A stretch of 64,000 bases of DNA, taken from the NCBI RefSeq assembly GCF_008298035.1, contig NZ_CP042910.1:372001-436000 (forward strand), given 5' to 3'. Below, in pieces: positions 45,480 to 54,611 of the stretch. The notes under the pieces were generated by a model that worked only from the letters and a program-made list of their open reading frames with translations, ran no database searches and had not been told where the DNA came from. Origin of the DNA: Gimesia maris. Lineage in GTDB: Bacteria > Planctomycetota > Planctomycetia > Planctomycetales > Planctomycetaceae. Position 1 is the stretch's first letter. The number at the start of each line of letters is the position of its first letter. A program made the position numbers and the translations under genes.

Positions 45480-45989
45480 TCAGGCTTTGCCGGGAATTTC
45501 CTGGTTCTTGTCAATCGGCACGCCAATCATCTGGCCGCTGAAGACCATGCTGTCGCCGACCAGCCCCTGAAAGTTGAATTCAGCGCGTTTTCCGGCACGA
45601 ATCCGTGCGAGCTGCGCCATGATGACTAATCGCTGATTCGGGAAGACGGGACTGCGGAAGCGGACGTCGTTCATACCGCCGAACCCGAGAAAATCTCCGC
45701 CCAGAAGTTTGTACTTGCGTGCATAGAACCCAGCGAGCTGTGCGGAGCATTCACAGAGGATGACGCCGGGCATTAAGGGGAAACCGGGCATATGCCCCCG
45801 GACCCAGAATTCGTCTTCGCGGACATCTTTAAAGCCGACAATACCATGGTTTTCCCGGTCGACGTGTACGATTCCGGAAAGCTGTTCCATCTCAAATCGC
45901 TGCGGGTTAATTTCCCTGATCTCTTCAATTCCGAATACGGGGTTGTCAAAATCGAAGTCGATTCCACCATAAAGCAACTTGGGAGGCAT
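45480..45989 (-). CDS. FabZ-like 3-hydroxyacyl-ACP dehydratase
   Basis: 169 residues with a hotdog-fold dehydratase core: RGHMPGFPLMPGV (His about 67) and CECSAQLAGFY (Glu about 82) are the two catalytic elements. It is somewhat longer than typical FabZ (about 150). It may act in fatty acid synthesis or in a specialised acyl pathway; no other fab genes adjoin it. Confidence 0.87.
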   Translation of the reverse strand: MPPKLLYGGIDFDFDNPVFGIEEIREINPQRFEMEQLSGIVHVDRENHGIVGFKDVREDEFWVRGHMPGFPLMPGVILCECSAQLAGFYARKYKLLGGDFLGFGGMNDVRFRSPVFPNQRLVIMAQLARIRAGKRAEFNFQGLVGDSMVFSGQMIGVPIDKNQEIPGKA

Positions 45990-46020
45990 GTTCTCTATTC
46001 TCCATTAGGGTCATCAATAT

Positions 46021-46051
46021 ATAAAACGGCCCTTGTTCCCTGGCAGGGGCC
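46021..46051 (-). terminator. Rho-independent terminator of HAD-like gene
   Basis: On the minus strand GGCCCCTG pairs with CAAGGGCC (one G-U) around an 8-base loop and is followed by GTTTTATAT. It lies 120 bases past the stop of the HAD-like gene and before the dehydratase gene. Confidence 0.75.
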
Positions 46052-46170
46052 ATTCCCTGAATGAAATGGTTTTACAAGGTGAATTATGTGAAAGCCTGAG
46101 CACTTATCTGCTGAAACAGGCCACTTTATTCGTGATCAAGCCGGGATACTAACAAAAATCGGAAACCATG

Positions 46171-47127
46171 TTAATCGAGGATCTCTGTTAATTGGCCTAA
46201 ACTGGTGATCAATCTGTCAGGTTTTGTGTCAGAATTGCGGACTTGCGCTTTACTGGCATGCACACTGAGTGAATCACCGGCGAATAATATGGTTTTCATA
46301 CCAAAGCGCCGGGCGATCGCCAGGTCGTCTTCGATGCGGGTTCCCACATGCAGAATTTCCTCAGGAGCGATGCCTGACTGTTCAAATCGTTCGAGCAGCC
46401 TCTCATAAAGAGATGCTGATGGTTTACGGACTTCTTCTCGATAGGAGAAACAGAAGCATTCCTGGGTGAAGAGCTCGGAAAGTGGCGGCAGTTTACCTTG
46501 TAAGCTTAATCCTCGCAACAGGTGAACCAGTGTGAAAGGTTGTGCATCGGCGAACAAGGCGATTTTTTTACCCCGTTTACTCAACTCTTCAAGTGTCGCT
46601 AACGCTTCGGGCATGGGTTGAATGCCTTGCAGTGAAGCATGAAAGAAGTAGGCGACTTTCAGGCTGAAGTCATCCAGGTTTCCATAGAAAGATTCGTCGA
46701 ACGAGTATTCATTCTTCTGCAGTCGCGTGATGAGCTGTTTCCAGAGTTCCACGGAATTGATTTCCGGTTTTTCTCCTTTGGCAGTCCTGCTGGAAATCTG
46801 CTGGTCTTCCAGCAGGTTGCGATATTGTGAGAGCATGTATTCCCAGGGGGCACCCGGTTTGCGGGACATGCTGTTCCACATATTGAATTCTTTAATGGTT
46901 TTATCGAGGGCAATCTGCATTCTGAGTTGTTGCCCGTGATCGAACAGCAGGCAACCATCGGCAATATGGAGTAATGTGCCGTACACGCTGAATGTAACGG
47001 CCTTGATCCCGTTCAATGGTTTCAGGAAGGGAGTGGCTTTAGGGGCAACCAGTTCCGGAGCGACGGGCCAGATCAGGTCATCGCGACTGGCTAACCATTC
47101 AGCATATTCTTGGAGTGACTGCGCCAT
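46171..47127 (-). CDS. HAD-fold protein lacking the catalytic aspartate
   Basis: 318 residues with a haloacid dehalogenase layout, but motif I reads TFSVYGTLL: Ser47 (codon AGC) replaces the Asp nucleophile of FD-x-YGTL. Motif II region reads ALFADAQ (193-196), Lys235 of motif III is kept in VRKPSASLYE, and motif IV reads HVGTRIEDD with Thr263 in place of the first Asp. The fold should be intact, but classical phosphatase/dehalogenase chemistry is unlikely. It may be a regulatory or binding protein. Not a decaying pseudogene: the frame is complete, has its own terminator and normal codon use. Confidence 0.83.
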   Translation of the reverse strand: MAQSLQEYAEWLASRDDLIWPVAPELVAPKATPFLKPLNGIKAVTFSVYGTLLHIADGCLLFDHGQQLRMQIALDKTIKEFNMWNSMSRKPGAPWEYMLSQYRNLLEDQQISSRTAKGEKPEINSVELWKQLITRLQKNEYSFDESFYGNLDDFSLKVAYFFHASLQGIQPMPEALATLEELSKRGKKIALFADAQPFTLVHLLRGLSLQGKLPPLSELFTQECFCFSYREEVRKPSASLYERLLERFEQSGIAPEEILHVGTRIEDDLAIARRFGMKTILFAGDSLSVHASKAQVRNSDTKPDRLITSLGQLTEILD

Positions 47128-48126
47128 AGTGAGTGCATTACTTCCGGATTGAGTTGGCAGGAATCAGTTATCAGAAACAGGAGTCAACTTTCAGAGAGTA
47201 CTGAATCGTTATGAATGGAAAAGATCCGCTGGCCTGCTGGAGCCACAACTCGTTCTGAATTGAAGATCCGGCTGACCTGGCCGGGAAAGTGTCTTGATCT
47301 TAGACGAGACATCTGTCGCAGAGCAAGCGAAAAAGGAGATTTGAGTGGCATTCCTGAGCGAGACGATTGTTTATGAGTTTTAGAAATCGATCCAACACAA
47401 ACCGGAATTTCCATCGTAATAGATATGACAGGTGCAATAGTCTGAACCAGAAGCAGGCTGCTGTTGTCCTAACGATTATCCGCCCTCTCCCGGGTTGCAG
47501 GCTGGAAAAAGGCCTGAAACCTGTGTGAAAAATTCAAGTGCCTGCAGAAATTTGGTTCATATCTTAAGTGTTTCTCACAAGCGATTTAAGTGCCTGAATT
47601 ATAGAGGATTACGGCCAGATATTCCGCACAGTTGATTCTTCCCTGCCAGCTAATCTGAGTGTCTCTGTCCGTACTGCACTCTCTCTTGTCAAAGAACTTA
47701 AAGTCCTCACTCCAGTTTCGTCGATGCAATTAGGGCAGACGGTTGAAACCGGAAAGACGTAAAAACCACGTCGAACCAGTCAGCAACAGTTTGACGGGTT
47801 CATTCCCTTCAAATGTCTGTAAGGGGGGAGAGGACAAGATGGATCTAGTCTGACGAACTGATCTGAATGGTATTGCGATTGTCATTCAGTCCGACCCCAA
47901 AAAGTATTACGTACCAGATCCCAAATTTCCTTAAAAATTAAAGATTGGCATTTTGAAACAGTTTCTGGAGATGCTGTCTCCTTAAACAAACCCCGACCCA
48001 AGACTACTCAGGTTACAACTTGAAACTGACTGGCCAGGATAGCCGCAAAAGTAGTAGGGGTTAAAGCAGAAGAAGAGTAACCTTTCTTCGAATAGATTTG
48101 CCAAGCATGTGATTGGAGAGCCCGCA
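47128..48126. other. 1-kb gene-free region upstream of the HTH-receiver gene
   Basis: About 1000 bases with no convincing coding frame. It must carry promoters for the divergent HAD-like and HTH-receiver genes, but is much longer than other spacers here. A short direct repeat AAGTGCCTG occurs twice, about 50 bases apart, near 47537 and 47588. A long 5' leader, an unrecognised RNA gene or a decayed gene are all possible. Confidence 0.5.
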
Positions 48127-48699
48127 ATGAAAACGATCTTCACTACTGGCCAAGTAGCAAAGATCTGTAAGGTTGCACCCCGCACGGTTAGTAAGTGGTT
48201 CGACTCCGGCCGTCTGAGAGGATACCGGATCCCCGGTTCTCAGGACCGACGAATCCCACGTGAGCACCTTATTCGATTTCTTAAAGAACACGGTATGCCC
48301 CTGGGCGAACTGGAAGACGAAGCCATGGGCAAGTTATTGCTCGTTGGTGCAGACACCCAGGTTCGTGCAAGCCTTGACGATCTGATGGCAACTGAAGATT
48401 TCAAGATTGAATACGCCGTGAGTGGTTTTGAAGCTGGTATCCAGGCTGAATCACTGCACCCCGACTGCGTGATCGTAGATTTCGCAATGGGTCGCAATGA
48501 AGCTCTGATGATCGCTCAGAACCTGCGACGCAACAAAGACTACACAGACTCTGTTCTGATTGCCCTGTTGAGCGATGAAGACAACGCCAGCGGTTTCGAC
48601 AGAACATTGTTTAACGAAACTTTCCGGAAACCATTTGACGCAGCATTACTGGCCGAACGGATTCGGACCTTGGTTGGACGTAAAAAGCAGATCGCCTAA
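48127..48699 (+). CDS. HTH (MerR/excisionase-type) plus receiver-domain regulator
   Basis: 190 residues from the ATG at 48127, preceded by TGGAGAG; a GTG at 48109 would add six residues. Residues 1-55 form a DNA-binding helix-turn-helix of the HTH_17/MerR type (TTGQVAKICKVAPRTVSKW, then RIPGSQDRRIPREHL). Residues about 70-185 form a receiver-like domain: LLVGADTQV with only part of the usual acidic pair, phosphoacceptor-type Asp in VIVDFAMG, and Lys in TFRKPFD. The order HTH-receiver is the reverse of most response regulators. No kinase is adjacent. Confidence 0.87.
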   Translation: MKTIFTTGQVAKICKVAPRTVSKWFDSGRLRGYRIPGSQDRRIPREHLIRFLKEHGMPLGELEDEAMGKLLLVGADTQVRASLDDLMATEDFKIEYAVSGFEAGIQAESLHPDCVIVDFAMGRNEALMIAQNLRRNKDYTDSVLIALLSDEDNASGFDRTLFNETFRKPFDAALLAERIRTLVGRKKQIA

Positions 48700-48834
48700 T
48701 AGACCGGGCAGGAATGCCTTAAGGTGAGCATGCCAGGGAAGCGTAGTTCTCGATATTATGGACGGTGTCGAGAGAGCGACCCACTGGACAACCAGAACAA
48801 TCGCAAAGGGATTTGCTGGTTTGCGTGAACGACT

Positions 48835-48874
48835 AAACCCGGCTAAGAGGTCAAACTCTTGGTCGGGTTTTTTT
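48835..48874 (+). terminator. Rho-independent terminator
   Basis: AAACCCGGCTAAGAG (48835-48849) pairs with CTCTTGGTCGGGTTT (48856-48870) through 15 bp with two G-U pairs, followed by TTTT. It lies 136 bases after the HTH-receiver stop; the bases between could form further hairpins (CGCAAA/TTTGCG near 48803-48825). Confidence 0.9.
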
Positions 48875-48903
48875 ACGCGCCGACTTTCTGCATAATAACG
48901 GGT

Positions 48904-50568
48904 ATGAAACAACAAAAGCCTTCCCCCGACTCTCCTGTCCAACGGCGACCTGTTGCCCTGCTGTGGTACCTGTTGCTGGCAGGGCTGTCGTTTCTGCTGG
49001 TGAGTTCCCAACTGGATTGTGCAGAGGACCTGTCCTTCACGGGACCCGGGCCGGGCATGACAGTGGATGAACCCTTTAATGTCGGGCAGGGCGTATTTCT
49101 CGTGCGGGCGATACGCGTCTATGGCCTGGGGATAATAGACCCGCAGAGCCTGCGGGAAATCTTTGAGCATCCGAACTATCTGCCCGATCATCCCCCCCTG
49201 GGGCGGTTCCTGATCGGGCTGGCACATGAATCGGTGGCGGGACTGGCCGGTGAGGACAGCCGTCCGTTCGTCGTGACTTATGGCAGGTATGGATCTGCGG
49301 CCTGTTTTGCCTGCCTGGTCTTCCTGGTCGGCTGGTTTACTTTTAAGCGGTCCGGTCACCAGGGGGCACTGATTGCCGCTGGTTCACTGTTGGCGCTGCC
49401 TCGTCTGTTCGGTCACGCTCATCTGGCGGCTCTGGAAATGCCGACAGCTCTGTTTTATACGCTCGCGGTACTGGCGATCGTGCAGTGGTGGGATACAGGG
49501 CTGCCGCCTTCGAAGAAGTGTGCCTGCCTGACCGGAATCGTGCTGGGGCTGGCGCTGCTCACCAAAATACAGGCAGTGCTGATTCCGATTCCCGTGATTG
49601 TGTGGGCGGTCTGGAAATGGCGTCAGCGCGCGTTACTGCCTCTCATTTGCTGGGGCGGCGTGGGAGTATTGGTTTTCTTTGTCGGCTGGCCTTGGCTCTG
49701 GTTTGATCCGGCAGGACACCTGAGCGAGTACCTGGGCAGAACAACCGGGCGGGCGGCATTGTATGTTGAATACTTCGGAACAAAATACGCCGATCGCGAT
49801 CTGCCCTGGCATTATGCCTGGGTGATGTTACTGACAACGGTTCCTGTGGGGCTGCTGATCTGCAGTGGTTTCGGGGTCACAAAGCTCTGGCGTGATTTCA
49901 AAACAGATCAGCAGAAGCGACCGTCGGGCGAACTGCTGCTTTTCCTGTCGATGTTGTGGCCTCTGATATTATTCACGCTGCCGGGCATCACCGTTTATGA
50001 TGGCGTGCGGTTGTTTCTGATGGTCTTTCCGCTACTGGCGATCTTGATCGGTCTGGGGGCAAAGACTGTGATCAGCTGGTTGAACCGGCGCTTCAGTCAG
50101 AGGATCGCGATCACTGCCGTCACACTTTTGCTGCTGTCGCAGTTCACCGGTTCGATTCTATATGCTCCCTGCTGGCTCAGTTATTACAGTCTGCTGACAG
50201 GTGGCTTGAGCGGGGCAGATCAGCTTGGTATGGAAGCGACTTACTGGGGGGATTCGTTGACTGCAGATCTGTTAGGAGAAGTGGTCCAGGAAGTGCCTGG
50301 CAACAGCATTGTTCAAATTGCCCCCATTTTGCATCCGGCGTGGTTGCAGATGTTGCAGGAGACCCCGGAGATCAAACGCAAGGGGATCCAGCTGGTTCCC
50401 TTCGAGTCAGAGCGACCGGTTTCGCCTTACGTTTTGTATTTCCAGCGGAATCCTTACCTGCCTGAACTGCTGCAGCCGCAGAGTTCAGACAGGTGGACGG
50501 TGGTCAAAGAAGTCACCCGACAGCAGGTCGCGCTGGGCCGGCTGATTACGTTGAAAGCATCACGCTAA
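48904..50568 (+). CDS. PMT/ArnT-like membrane glycosyltransferase
   Basis: 554 residues from the ATG at 48904; the frame is open from 48859 inside the terminator tail, which is unlikely to be translated. About ten hydrophobic helices, with an extracytoplasmic first loop containing MTVDEPFNV and DHPPLGRF, the Asp/Glu and DHPPL pattern of family 39/83-like (PMT_2) glycosyltransferases. These move a sugar from a polyprenyl phosphate carrier to a protein or lipid. The acceptor here is unknown. Convergent with the next gene, stops 3 bases apart. Confidence 0.83.
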   Translation: MKQQKPSPDSPVQRRPVALLWYLLLAGLSFLLVSSQLDCAEDLSFTGPGPGMTVDEPFNVGQGVFLVRAIRVYGLGIIDPQSLREIFEHPNYLPDHPPLGRFLIGLAHESVAGLAGEDSRPFVVTYGRYGSAACFACLVFLVGWFTFKRSGHQGALIAAGSLLALPRLFGHAHLAALEMPTALFYTLAVLAIVQWWDTGLPPSKKCACLTGIVLGLALLTKIQAVLIPIPVIVWAVWKWRQRALLPLICWGGVGVLVFFVGWPWLWFDPAGHLSEYLGRTTGRAALYVEYFGTKYADRDLPWHYAWVMLLTTVPVGLLICSGFGVTKLWRDFKTDQQKRPSGELLLFLSMLWPLILFTLPGITVYDGVRLFLMVFPLLAILIGLGAKTVISWLNRRFSQRIAITAVTLLLLSQFTGSILYAPCWLSYYSLLTGGLSGADQLGMEATYWGDSLTADLLGEVVQEVPGNSIVQIAPILHPAWLQMLQETPEIKRKGIQLVPFESERPVSPYVLYFQRNPYLPELLQPQSSDRWTVVKEVTRQQVALGRLITLKASR

Positions 50569-50571
50569 CGA

Positions 50572-51603
50572 CTATTTGTCGACTGGCAGTGCCGGATGGA
50601 AACCGGGGATTTTACAGGGAATCCGGTACAGGCCACTCCCGGCAGTGATGTAGAGCGTGGACGCGTCATCGCCGATTCCAAACGTGCAGTTGGTGGGCAG
50701 GCTCGGTGTGGGGATGTAGGCCAGCTCTTTGCCTTCCGGAGAAAACACCACGATGCCAAACCGGCTCTCAGCGCGAAAGGCGGCGTAGATGTTGCCTTTC
50801 TGGTCGACGGTCATGCCATCAATGCCGGTCTCTTTATCGCCGAAGTCAGCCAGGATATTTTTCTTTCCGAGCGAACCATCTTTTTTGATGGGGAACGCAT
50901 TGAGGGTCATCCGCAGTTTGGGTTCTTGTGGTGGCTCTTTTTCCAGGCCGCTGGCACCATTGTCGGTCTCTGCGACATACAGGGTTTTTCCATCGGGTGA
51001 AACCACGACGCCATTCGGCTTTGTGATATCGCTTGTAGCGCGGTGCACGGTTTTGGTTTTAGGGTCATAACGAAAGACACTCATGTGATCGAGTTCGAGT
51101 GGTTCGTGTCCGACGTAGCGGGGATCGGTGAAATAGACCCAGCCTCCGGGATGAACGACCAGGTCATTCGGGGCATTGAATTTTTTGCCTTCGAAGGTTT
51201 CGACAATGGGTTTTACTTTTCCGTTTTTTGTGATTTGCGCCAGGCATTGTTTGCCGTTATTGGCACCACAGGCGGCGAGCATTTTGCCTTTTTTGTTGAT
51301 CATCAGACCGTTACTCTGACCGCTGTCGGCACTGAAGACAGTGGTTTTGCCCGTTGAAGGATCAAAGGCCATGATCTTGCCTTTTCCGCCGGCAAAGTTG
51401 ATATCACTGAAGTAAATGATGCCGTCTTTGCTGACGCAGGCACCTTCGGTGAAGCCTTTGTCGACCCAGAGTTCTTCCACTTTGGAGTCTGGTGAAACAA
51501 TGGACGCGTCGCCGGAGGGGGCGGGACTCGCCGCGAAAACGATTGCGCCTGTGAATCCGGAAAAAGCGATGCCCCAAACCAGAATGTGTTGCCAGTTGAT
51601 CAT
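50572..51603 (-). CDS. Exported SMP-30/gluconolactonase-like protein
   Basis: 343 residues with a signal peptide (about 1-24). A six-bladed propeller of the SMP-30/gluconolactonase/LRE family: EGACVSKDGIIYFSD near residue 53, FNAPNDLVVHPGGWVYFTDPRYVG near 143, KPNGVVVSPDGKTLYVAE near 195 and GIDGMTVDQKGNIY near 264 carry the expected Glu, Asn and Asp metal ligands. Lactone hydrolysis is the likely activity. Confidence 0.9.
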   Translation of the reverse strand: MINWQHILVWGIAFSGFTGAIVFAASPAPSGDASIVSPDSKVEELWVDKGFTEGACVSKDGIIYFSDINFAGGKGKIMAFDPSTGKTTVFSADSGQSNGLMINKKGKMLAACGANNGKQCLAQITKNGKVKPIVETFEGKKFNAPNDLVVHPGGWVYFTDPRYVGHEPLELDHMSVFRYDPKTKTVHRATSDITKPNGVVVSPDGKTLYVAETDNGASGLEKEPPQEPKLRMTLNAFPIKKDGSLGKKNILADFGDKETGIDGMTVDQKGNIYAAFRAESRFGIVVFSPEGKELAYIPTPSLPTNCTFGIGDDASTLYITAGSGLYRIPCKIPGFHPALPVDK

Positions 51604-51655
51604 GGTGTGACCCTCTCTGAGGTATTGATTATGAAATGAGCGATTATCGAGTGTT

Positions 51656-52342
51656 TTATCCTTGTACAGGTTCTTCCGTTGTTTCAGTCGTTTTTGAATT
51701 ATGGTTATTGCGCACCAGCCAGAGTGACGGGACCGCGAGGATGGCGCCGGCTGTGGGACCGACGAGATACAGCCACAGGGACTGCAGGTTGTTACTGACC
51801 AGCGCCGGTGCCAGTGAGCGGGCTGGATTCATGGACGCGCCGCAGATGGGGCCGGCAAACATCGCCTCCAGCGCGATGACGGCACCAATGGCGACACCAG
51901 CCAGGATGCCGGTCTCTTTGGCGCCGGTACTCACACAGAGCACGACAAACATCAGCATCCACGTCAGCACCCCTTCCAGAATCAGGGACTGCAGATCCGA
52001 ACCGGCGGGACGCGTCATGCCGTAATTATCGAGGCCGGGGAAGATGACTCTTAACAGCAGGCAGGCGGCAAGGGCACCAATCACCTGGCAGACGATGTAA
52101 GGCAGAACCTGTTTCCCGGGAAAGCGACCGCCGACCCAGAAGGCAATCGTGACAGCCGGGTTGATATGTGCGCCGGAGATTTCTCCAATCGCGTAAATGA
52201 TGGCTGTGACAACCAGTCCGAACACCAGCGCAATGCCGACGTGCGTCACGGTTCCGTTTGAGACCTGATTCGTGACGATCGCACCTGCTCCCGAGAACAG
52301 CAGGATGAACGTGCCGAAGATTTCCGCATAATATTTTTGCAT
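51656..52342 (-). CDS. MIP-family channel (aquaporin-type)
   Basis: 228 residues, six membrane helices and two NPA half-helices: GAHINPAVTIAF (near 61) and GASMNPARSLAPAL (near 177). Size and motifs match bacterial aquaporins of the AqpZ type rather than the longer glycerol facilitators, though selectivity should be confirmed from the pore residues. It lies between a propeller gene and a phytanoyl-CoA dioxygenase-like gene on the same strand with short spacers (33-52 bases), possibly one transcript. Confidence 0.93.
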   Translation of the reverse strand: MQKYYAEIFGTFILLFSGAGAIVTNQVSNGTVTHVGIALVFGLVVTAIIYAIGEISGAHINPAVTIAFWVGGRFPGKQVLPYIVCQVIGALAACLLLRVIFPGLDNYGMTRPAGSDLQSLILEGVLTWMLMFVVLCVSTGAKETGILAGVAIGAVIALEAMFAGPICGASMNPARSLAPALVSNNLQSLWLYLVGPTAGAILAVPSLWLVRNNHNSKTTETTEEPVQG

Positions 52343-52375
52343 CAGTTGTCAGTTCCAGGGTGCGAGTGCGAAAGT

Positions 52376-53212
52376 TTAGTCGTTTTCAGGACGCGCTGGA
52401 TTTAACCAGTGTCCCGAGGGATCGGCGCCAGAGACAATCACGCCTTTGGCATTCCAGTCCATGCCGGCCCGGACGTCGGCAGCACAGTATCTAAGGGTCA
52501 GGCCACAACGCCTGCGATCCGACTGGTTGGCTTCCGAGCCATGCAGCAACAGATCGGAGTGAATCGAAATTTCGCCGGCCTGCAGCGTGTCATCAACGGG
52601 AGTGCCGTACTGCTCTGCGTTTTCGATGGTCTGGTTGAGTACGTTGTCTTCATGCGAACCACTGGGGCGATAGGTCATGTGGCCGTGGTGATGACTGCCG
52701 GCGATGAAACGCATGTTGGCATTTTCCGGGTCGGCATCATCAATGGCCAGCCAGACCGTGACGGCTTTGGAAGGGGAGAGCGGCCAGTAGCTGGCATCCT
52801 GGTGCCAGGCCACCGATTTCCCATCCTGGGGCATTTTACAGAAAAAGTGAGATCCCCAGGCGATGACATTTTCCCCCAGCAGGTCTTTGACATATGCGAC
52901 GATTTGGGGGTGCGTCAGCAGGTCGTAGACTTTGCCATATTTCATGTGTGCGGTGCTGATGGAATAACTGTCACCGCCGGCGGCAATCACGGATTCCAGC
53001 AGACGGTCGAAGTACTCCCGATTTTCCTGAACTTCCTGTTCGTTGAAGACAGGCAGGCTGCGCAGGTAACCATCCTGGTTGAACTGTTCAATCTGGCTGG
53101 ATGTGAGTACTTGGGGATCAGTGGTTGTAGAAGGGTAGAATTTCAGGTCGCGTTCGATCTGTGATAATTCGTCTTCAAGCGGAACAGCCTTGAATTCTTT
53201 CGATTCAGCCAT
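52376..53212 (-). CDS. Phytanoyl-CoA dioxygenase family protein
   Basis: 278 residues. Fe(II)/2-oxoglutarate ligands are visible: H-x-D in AWHQDASYWPLS (His near 142), distal His in HSDLLLHGSEAN (near 228) and an Arg in QSDRRRCGLTLRY. Such enzymes hydroxylate varied small molecules. No HD oxygenase lies beside this copy, unlike the dioxygenase at 38520, so a phosphonate role is not suggested. Substrate unknown. Confidence 0.9.
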   Translation of the reverse strand: MAESKEFKAVPLEDELSQIERDLKFYPSTTTDPQVLTSSQIEQFNQDGYLRSLPVFNEQEVQENREYFDRLLESVIAAGGDSYSISTAHMKYGKVYDLLTHPQIVAYVKDLLGENVIAWGSHFFCKMPQDGKSVAWHQDASYWPLSPSKAVTVWLAIDDADPENANMRFIAGSHHHGHMTYRPSGSHEDNVLNQTIENAEQYGTPVDDTLQAGEISIHSDLLLHGSEANQSDRRRCGLTLRYCAADVRAGMDWNAKGVIVSGADPSGHWLNPARPEND

Positions 53213-53399
53213 GAGGTATCTCTATCTGTTCAGAAATAAGAGTGAATCAGCCAAAAGCTGGATGCAGGACACGGAACCCCGGCGGGGGAATCGTTCTCTA
53301 TTGTAAATAGGGACAGGTCCCGGAACAACTTAGAAGTGGTTGTTCTGTACGAAAGCAGGTATTGTGCGGGAAGAGCGTGATGCGATCTGAATGCCTGAT

Positions 53400-54374
53400 T
53401 CAGGAAGTGCTCGTTGTTTTATCCGGCTTGGCTTTGGTTTTCGACGTGTTCGCTGGTGCTGTTGAAGTCGATTTACGGCTGGCGGCACTGGCGGCGAGCC
53501 CTTCTGCAGAGATGAGGTGTACCAGGTCCTGGGCGGACTGATCCATTTCCATGACGAGCCCATCAACGCGGCCGGCCAGGTACATATACATGATCAGCGA
53601 GGGGATGGCGATGCCGAGCCCCAGCGCGGTGGTCAACAACGCCAGCGCGATACCGCCGGCGAGTTCTTCGGCTTTGCCCATGGCACTGCTGTTGGCGATA
53701 TCGTTGAAGGCCAGGATCATACCGATGACGGTTCCCAAAAGACCCATCAGCGGGGCGACCGTTGCGACACCATTGATGACACGCAGATGTTTGCGCAGTT
53801 GAGAGAGCTGTCGTTCGCCGCCATCGATGATGGCCTGTTCGACTTCGACGCTGGGTTTCCCCCACTTGCGAATGCCGTGCGCAAAAACCGAGGCGATCGG
53901 ACTGGGGTTTTCGTCACACAGTTTCAACGCAGACCGGGAATTGAGTTTACCGTCTTTAAGCAGTTTCAGAAACCGCGTGACGAAATGCCGGGGGATCACA
54001 CGACCGGACCTGAGGATCACCAGTCGTTCAATGATGAACCACATGGAGATAATGGAAGCAATCACAAAGGGCAGCAGAAAGTATTTCAGCTCTTCGATGA
54101 TTTCCTGGGGGGTGAAAGGAATCTTGGTTCCCCGTTCCATCTGCTCTAAGGCTTCCGGGAGGGGGCCGTTGGGATCTTTGACTTCGACCAGCTCTCCATT
54201 CACCGATTCCACAACCTTAGGCAGCCGTTCCTGCGCGGGACTGCTGTCGGGAGTCAGTATCAGCCAGAGTCCACAGATGACAAGCAACTTTACCAGGAAC
54301 CGGAGTTGCGTACCGCGCTGTAGGTCGGCAGAGGAACCTGTTGAGTATTGCTGGTTACTGTTTAATTTGATCAT
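53400..54374 (-). CDS. MotA/TolQ/ExbB-type proton channel
   Basis: 324 residues. A signal-like hydrophobic N-terminus (about 26-46), a linker, then the family core: first membrane helix about 95-115, a cytosolic loop, and the two conserved helices in INGVATVAPLMGLLGTVIGMILAF (about 196-222) and ALLTTALGLGIAIPSLIMY (about 243-262). A low-complexity Ser/Thr/Lys tail ends the protein. Works with an ExbD/TolR partner to use the proton gradient; no such partner gene is adjacent. The 1027-residue TPR gene lies upstream on the same strand. Confidence 0.92.
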   Translation of the reverse strand: MIKLNSNQQYSTGSSADLQRGTQLRFLVKLLVICGLWLILTPDSSPAQERLPKVVESVNGELVEVKDPNGPLPEALEQMERGTKIPFTPQEIIEELKYFLLPFVIASIISMWFIIERLVILRSGRVIPRHFVTRFLKLLKDGKLNSRSALKLCDENPSPIASVFAHGIRKWGKPSVEVEQAIIDGGERQLSQLRKHLRVINGVATVAPLMGLLGTVIGMILAFNDIANSSAMGKAEELAGGIALALLTTALGLGIAIPSLIMYMYLAGRVDGLVMEMDQSAQDLVHLISAEGLAASAASRKSTSTAPANTSKTKAKPDKTTSTS

Positions 54375-54611
54375 GAGTACTGCGTGTCATTCTCGTGTAT
54401 CTGTTAATGAGCAACAGGTGATCTGTCGAACTTGCTGGAAGCTGATCAGCGAATTGAGAAGCTCTGTTGCCCTGGAAATTCTGAGCATCCATGGCGGACT
54501 GAGCTCAGGATGGAGTCTAGTTTACGTCAGACGGAGATTCCCGTCGAGTCTGGAATGGCAATTCCGCGCTGTCCGGGACAGGCTGTGAAGTATGGAGATC
54601 AAGTCAGCCGA

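Noticed and set aside
47184-47414. A 76-codon minus-strand frame upstream of the HAD-like gene
   Set aside because: Basic low-complexity product, no motif and no ribosome site.
48646-49359. A 237-codon minus-strand frame
   Set aside because: Covers the terminator at 48835 and the start of the membrane glycosyltransferase gene; low-complexity product without domains.
52409-53164. A 251-codon plus-strand frame
   Set aside because: Antisense to the phytanoyl-CoA dioxygenase-like gene; no independent support.
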